From assembly GCA_028292065.1 (NCBI GenBank), contig JAQGNC010000638.1, positions 1 to 7,656 of the forward strand: a DNA stretch of 7,656 bases, read 5' to 3'. Below, one piece after another: positions 4,969 to 7,656 of the stretch (its first letter is position 1; every line of letters begins with the position of its first letter). The notes beneath the pieces were generated by a model. The model made no database searches. It was not told the DNA's origin and saw only the letters and a list, made by a program, of their open reading frames with translations. The position numbers were made by a program, and so were the translations under genes. The stretch is from Betaproteobacteria bacterium (lineage in GTDB: Bacteria; Pseudomonadota; Gammaproteobacteria; Burkholderiales; SG8-41).

Positions 4969-5931
4969 ATGAAGCGTTGGATATTCGCGGTTGCAGCATT
5001 GGCGTTCAGCAGTGCGCTGCTCGCACAGCAGAACTACCCGACTCGCCCGATTCGAATGATCGTGCCGTGGCCGCCGGGCCAGGCGACCGACCTCGCAGGC
5101 CGCGTCGTCGCGCAGAAACTCTCGGAGCTCCTCGGCCAGCAGGTGATCGCCGACAACCGCCCCGGCGCCGGCGGCATGATCGGGACCGACATGGCCGCGA
5201 AAGCGCCGGCCGACGGATACACGCTGCTCGCCGCCTCCAGCGGTCCGGTAACGATCAACCCGCTGCTGCAGAAAGTGCCTTTCGATCCGGTGAAAGACCT
5301 CGCGCCGGTCGCCAACATCGGGCTGTCGCCCTACATCCTCGTCGCGTCGCCCAAGTTCCCTGCGGCGAACATCAAGGATTTCGTCGCGATGATCAAGGCG
5401 AGTCCCGGCAAGTACAGGTTCGCCTCGTCCGGAACCGGCGCGACCGCGCATCTCGTCGCCGAGATGTTCAACGGCGCGGTCGGGTTGCAGGTGACCCATG
5501 TGCCGTACAAAGGCAGCATTCCGGCGCTGACCGACATCATCGCGGGTGACGTGACGTACGCGACCGAGACGATGGCCTCCACCATGCCTTTCGTGCGATC
5601 GGGGCGGCTCAAGGCCTATGGCATCTCGACGGCCAAGGCGAGCTCGCTCGCACCGGGGATCGAGCCTTTCGCGACCGCGCTCAACCTGCCGGGCTTCGAC
5701 GCCGCAGCCTGGATCGGCGTGATGATTCCGGCCGGCGCGCCGAAAGCGGTGATCGACCGGATCTCCAAAGCCGTCGACACCGCGATGCAGACCCAGGACA
5801 CCCGCGAGCGCATCAACGCCGTAGGCCTCGAAGTCGACTATCGCGCGACCGCGGTTTTCGGCGGCTATCTGAAAGACCAGCGCGCGCGCTTCGCGGACAT
5901 CATCAAGAAGAACAACATCAAGATTGAGTGA
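4969..5931 (+). CDS. Bug/TctC-family periplasmic solute-binding receptor
   Basis: The product is 320 residues, typical of the Bug family, the extracytoplasmic receptors of tripartite tricarboxylate transporters. The signal peptide MKRWIFAVAALAFSSALLA is probably cut near residue 19-20. The mature N-terminus YPTRPIRMIVPWPPG, then NRPGAGGMIGTDMAAKAPADGYTLL, is diagnostic, followed by PLLQKVPFDPVKDLAPVANI, FASSGTGATAHLVAEMF and HVPYKGSIPALTDIIAGDV. These proteins bind carboxylates and some other small molecules between two lobes. The ligand cannot be told from sequence. No TctA or TctB membrane subunit is in the window, so this is an orphan receptor, common in Burkholderiales. It may use a distant transporter or act in sensing. 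It diverges from the hydratase gene across 96 bp, so the two could share regulation; I see no clear operator there. Confidence 0.93.
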   Translation: MKRWIFAVAALAFSSALLAQQNYPTRPIRMIVPWPPGQATDLAGRVVAQKLSELLGQQVIADNRPGAGGMIGTDMAAKAPADGYTLLAASSGPVTINPLLQKVPFDPVKDLAPVANIGLSPYILVASPKFPAANIKDFVAMIKASPGKYRFASSGTGATAHLVAEMFNGAVGLQVTHVPYKGSIPALTDIIAGDVTYATETMASTMPFVRSGRLKAYGISTAKASSLAPGIEPFATALNLPGFDAAAWIGVMIPAGAPKAVIDRISKAVDTAMQTQDTRERINAVGLEVDYRATAVFGGYLKDQRARFADIIKKNNIKIE

Positions 5932-5967
5932 CGCTTTGCGTCACACAATCTTCCGGTGAACGCCAAA

Positions 5968-5989
5968 GAGGGAAACCAAGGTTTCCCTC
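5968..5989. terminator. Perfect 10-bp palindrome downstream of the Bug receptor gene
   Basis: GAGGGAAACC (5968-5977), AA, GGTTTCCCTC (5980-5989) form a strong hairpin 36 nt after the receptor stop codon. It is not followed by a T-run on the plus strand (CTTGCGACC). On the minus strand it is followed only by TTT. A transcript-end or 3'-protecting hairpin is likely, but classical Rho-independent termination is not well supported. Confidence 0.45.
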
Positions 5990-6119
5990 CTTGCGACCTC
6001 CTTTCCTGATCTACGGATAACCGGGGAGTGTCACCACGACGAGCGGTGCGGCGTGGCGACCCTCGTGCCGCGCGCGCACCCGCAGCACCCGCAGGTACAG
6101 CGATTGCCATCATGACCAC
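5990..6119. other. Stretch without a recognisable gene
   Basis: No frame here has convincing coding character. Short Arg/Ala-rich frames exist on both strands but look like chance in GC-rich DNA. A weak hairpin (9-bp arms with one mismatch, 6030-6038 with 6052-6060) is the only structure seen. It could hold the leader or promoter of the small Cys-rich ORF, but no promoter boxes are clear. Confidence 0.4.
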
Positions 6120-6284
6120 ATGCTTACACCGTGCGCATGCTGCGATGCCCCGCATACCAACAAGCCCGCCAACGGCCGCGATGATACGTACTGCGACCGC
6201 TGCGAAGTCGCTTACCTCGAGTTCAAGCTGAAGCTGCTCGCTGCGGCGTATCGCGCGGTCGTGCGCCGGGCCGACGAGGTTTAA
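6120..6284 (+). CDS. Small Cys-rich protein, possible zinc knuckle (hypothetical)
   Basis: A 54-codon frame starts at ATG 6120 and ends at TAA 6282-6284. The first half reads MLTPCACCDAPHTNK, then DDTYCDRCEVAY: a CxCC cluster with a nearby His, and a CxxC pair about 18 residues later, a spacing that suits a small zinc-binding ribbon. The second half (LEFKLKLLAAAYRAVVRRADEV) looks like an amphipathic, basic helix. Third positions are mostly G or C, and the Cys, Tyr and charged residues are not what an antisense shadow of a GC-rich gene usually gives. There is no good Shine-Dalgarno before the ATG, which weakens the case. It stops 3 nt before the stop of the convergent amidase gene. I do not recognise the family; function unknown. 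Confidence 0.5.
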   Translation: MLTPCACCDAPHTNKPANGRDDTYCDRCEVAYLEFKLKLLAAAYRAVVRRADEV

Positions 6285-6287
6285 ACG

Positions 6288-7656
6288 CTACAACGAAGGC
6301 CGGCGGGCGTGCCACCCGCTCGCGCGTTCGTATGCCGCGGCCGCGCGCAGCAGCGTCACTTCGTCGAAGGGGCGCGCCACGAGCTGGATCGACAGCGGCA
6401 GGCCCGCTTTCGAAAGCCCCGACATCAGCGCGATCGCCGGATGCCCGGTGAGGCTGAAGACATTGCGCGCCTGGCGCGGATAGGTGCGCGCCACCGCTTC
6501 GTCGTCGTCGATCGCGCACGCGGGGTCCATCGCGTTGGCGACGAGCAGCACGTCGGCATCGTTGAAAGCGTCGTCGACCGCCGCCGTGAGATCGGTCCTG
6601 CGCTGCTGCGCGTGTACGTAATCGCCGGCAGTGAGAAAGGCGCCCGCCATAAGACGCCTTCGCGCGGACGCGCCGTAATCGCCAGGTCTTTCGCCCAGCC
6701 ACTTCGAGTGTATCGCCCACGACTCCGAAAGCATGATCACGCGCTGGACGCCCGAGTACTCGCTCAGCGGCGGAAGCGACACGTCGCGCACGTGCGCGCC
6801 TTCGGCGGCGAGCGTGCGGGCCGCGTCGTCGATGGACGCGACCATCTCGGCGTCGGCGGGCAGGTCGTCTTCGTGGAAGCGGCGAACAAAGCCGACTCGC
6901 AGTCCGCTCAATCCGCGCTGTAGCTCGCTGCCGAACGGTCGCGTCGGCGCGGGGCTGCTGCCCGGATCGCCGGCATCGTGTCCGGCGGTCGCGTCGAGCA
7001 ACATCGCGACGTCGCTCACTGAGCGCGCCATCGGCCCCACGTGATCGAGCGTGAACGACAGCGGAAAGACCCCGCGCCGCGAGACCAGGCCGTAAGTGGG
7101 TTTGAGCCCGACGATGCCGCACGCGCCCGCCGGATTGCGCACCGAGCCCCCGGTGTCGGTGCCGAGCGCGAGCGGAACCATGCCTGCCGCGAGCGCCGAG
7201 CCCGAACCCGACGAAGAGCCGCCGGGATGATGTCCACGGTTCCACGGGTTGCGCGCGGGCGGGAACGGCAGGTCGAAGCTCGGACCGCCGATCGCGAACT
7301 CGTGCAGCGAAAGCTTGCCGAGCATGATCGCCCCGGATGCGCGAAGACGGCGGACAACCTCCGCGTCTTCTTGCGCCACGTGGTCGCTCATGAGCTTTGA
7401 GTGACACGTCGTCGGCAGGCCGGCGATGTCGATGATGTCCTTGATGCCGACCGGCACGCCGTGCAGCGGGCCGCGCGCGCCCCCGCTGAAGATTTCCCTT
7501 TCGGCAATGCGCGCGCAGGTCAGCGCCGCATCGGCGTCGACCCTGATGAACGCGTTGAGCTTCGGGTCGACGGCCGCGATCCGATCGAGCAGCGCTCGAG
7601 TGAGCTCGACGGGTGAGAGCCGCTTCTCGCGGTATAAGGCGGCGATTTCTTCAGCA
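6288..7656 (-). CDS. Amidase-signature family hydrolase (5' partial, runs off right edge)
   Basis: 455 residues are visible, ending at TAG 6288-6290; only the first few residues should be missing. The visible start, AEEIAALYREKRLSPVELTRA, is a typical amidase N-terminal helix. The Ser-cisSer-Lys catalytic triad of the family is present: Lys72 in PVGIKD, the cis-Ser at about 147 in PGGSSSGSGSA, and the nucleophile Ser at about 171 in GTDTGGSVRNPAG. CGIVGLKPTYG and the C-terminal HPAIALMSGLSKAGLPLSIQL also match. The enzyme hydrolyses an amide, but the family is broad (amides, ureides such as allophanate, Gln-tRNA amidotransferase A subunits) and the substrate cannot be told. No gatB or gatC is adjacent, so a free-standing amidase is more likely than GatA. 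An inner GTG at 7457 is not the start, because family sequence continues upstream to the edge. Confidence 0.92.
   Translation of the reverse strand, partial: AEEIAALYREKRLSPVELTRALLDRIAAVDPKLNAFIRVDADAALTCARIAEREIFSGGARGPLHGVPVGIKDIIDIAGLPTTCHSKLMSDHVAQEDAEVVRRLRASGAIMLGKLSLHEFAIGGPSFDLPFPPARNPWNRGHHPGGSSSGSGSALAAGMVPLALGTDTGGSVRNPAGACGIVGLKPTYGLVSRRGVFPLSFTLDHVGPMARSVSDVAMLLDATAGHDAGDPGSSPAPTRPFGSELQRGLSGLRVGFVRRFHEDDLPADAEMVASIDDAARTLAAEGAHVRDVSLPPLSEYSGVQRVIMLSESWAIHSKWLGERPGDYGASARRRLMAGAFLTAGDYVHAQQRRTDLTAAVDDAFNDADVLLVANAMDPACAIDDDEAVARTYPRQARNVFSLTGHPAIALMSGLSKAGLPLSIQLVARPFDEVTLLRAAAAYERASGWHARRPSL

Noticed and set aside
6028..6231. GTG-started plus frame of 67 codons between the receptor and the amidase.
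   Set aside because: Arg/Ala/Ser-Thr-rich low-complexity translation with poor codon character; it overlaps the better Cys-rich frame.
6223..7407. Long minus-strand Arg-rich frame within the amidase region.
   Set aside because: Out-of-frame shadow of the amidase gene, which carries the full catalytic motifs in the other frame.

Overview
The window is GC-rich, with strongly G/C-biased third codon positions. It reads as accessory or housekeeping chromosome of a betaproteobacterium, probably Burkholderiales-like. The main clue is a Bug/TctC-type solute receptor beside acyl-CoA enzymes and an amidase, a combination typical of that group. This assignment is inference; no rRNA or other marker gene is present.

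Left part (1-2885), small stress/envelope-type proteins. After the tail of an unknown membrane protein (+), a minus-strand pair encodes a DUF2383 four-helix-bundle protein and a PsiF-repeat secreted protein. Divergent from it is a plus-strand pair, a DUF2076 protein and a DUF427 protein, followed by a hemerythrin-domain protein. None of these has an assigned pathway here. DUF2383 is placed in the ferritin-like superfamily and hemerythrin binds a di-iron centre, so an iron or oxidative-stress theme is possible but unproven.

Middle part (2886-5931), acyl-CoA catabolism and uptake. A minus-strand pair encodes an enoyl-CoA hydratase resembling AUH-type methylglutaconyl-CoA hydratase and an HMG-CoA lyase-family protein. 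If those specificities hold, they catalyse the last two steps of leucine breakdown (3-methylglutaconyl-CoA to HMG-CoA to acetoacetate plus acetyl-CoA). Divergent from them is a periplasmic Bug-family receptor with no membrane partner in the window.

Right part (5932-7656). A stretch with little coding signal ends in a 54-codon cysteine-rich small ORF (possible zinc knuckle). It lies tail-to-tail, 3 nt apart, with an amidase-signature enzyme that runs off the right edge.

The most distinctive feature is in the gaps between genes. Three unrelated inverted-repeat elements lie within about 1.9 kb: a heptamer array in opposing arms (2171-2335), a GGGGACAGACCCC palindromic element in three copies (2889-2956), and a long imperfect hairpin built from GGACGCAAAGG-like units (3942-4055). 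The first also supplies the stop codon of the DUF427 gene. No complete transposase, CRISPR array, tRNA or rRNA is visible. I did not find a convincing new multi-gene system; the repeats and the small Cys-rich ORF are the items most worth a second look.
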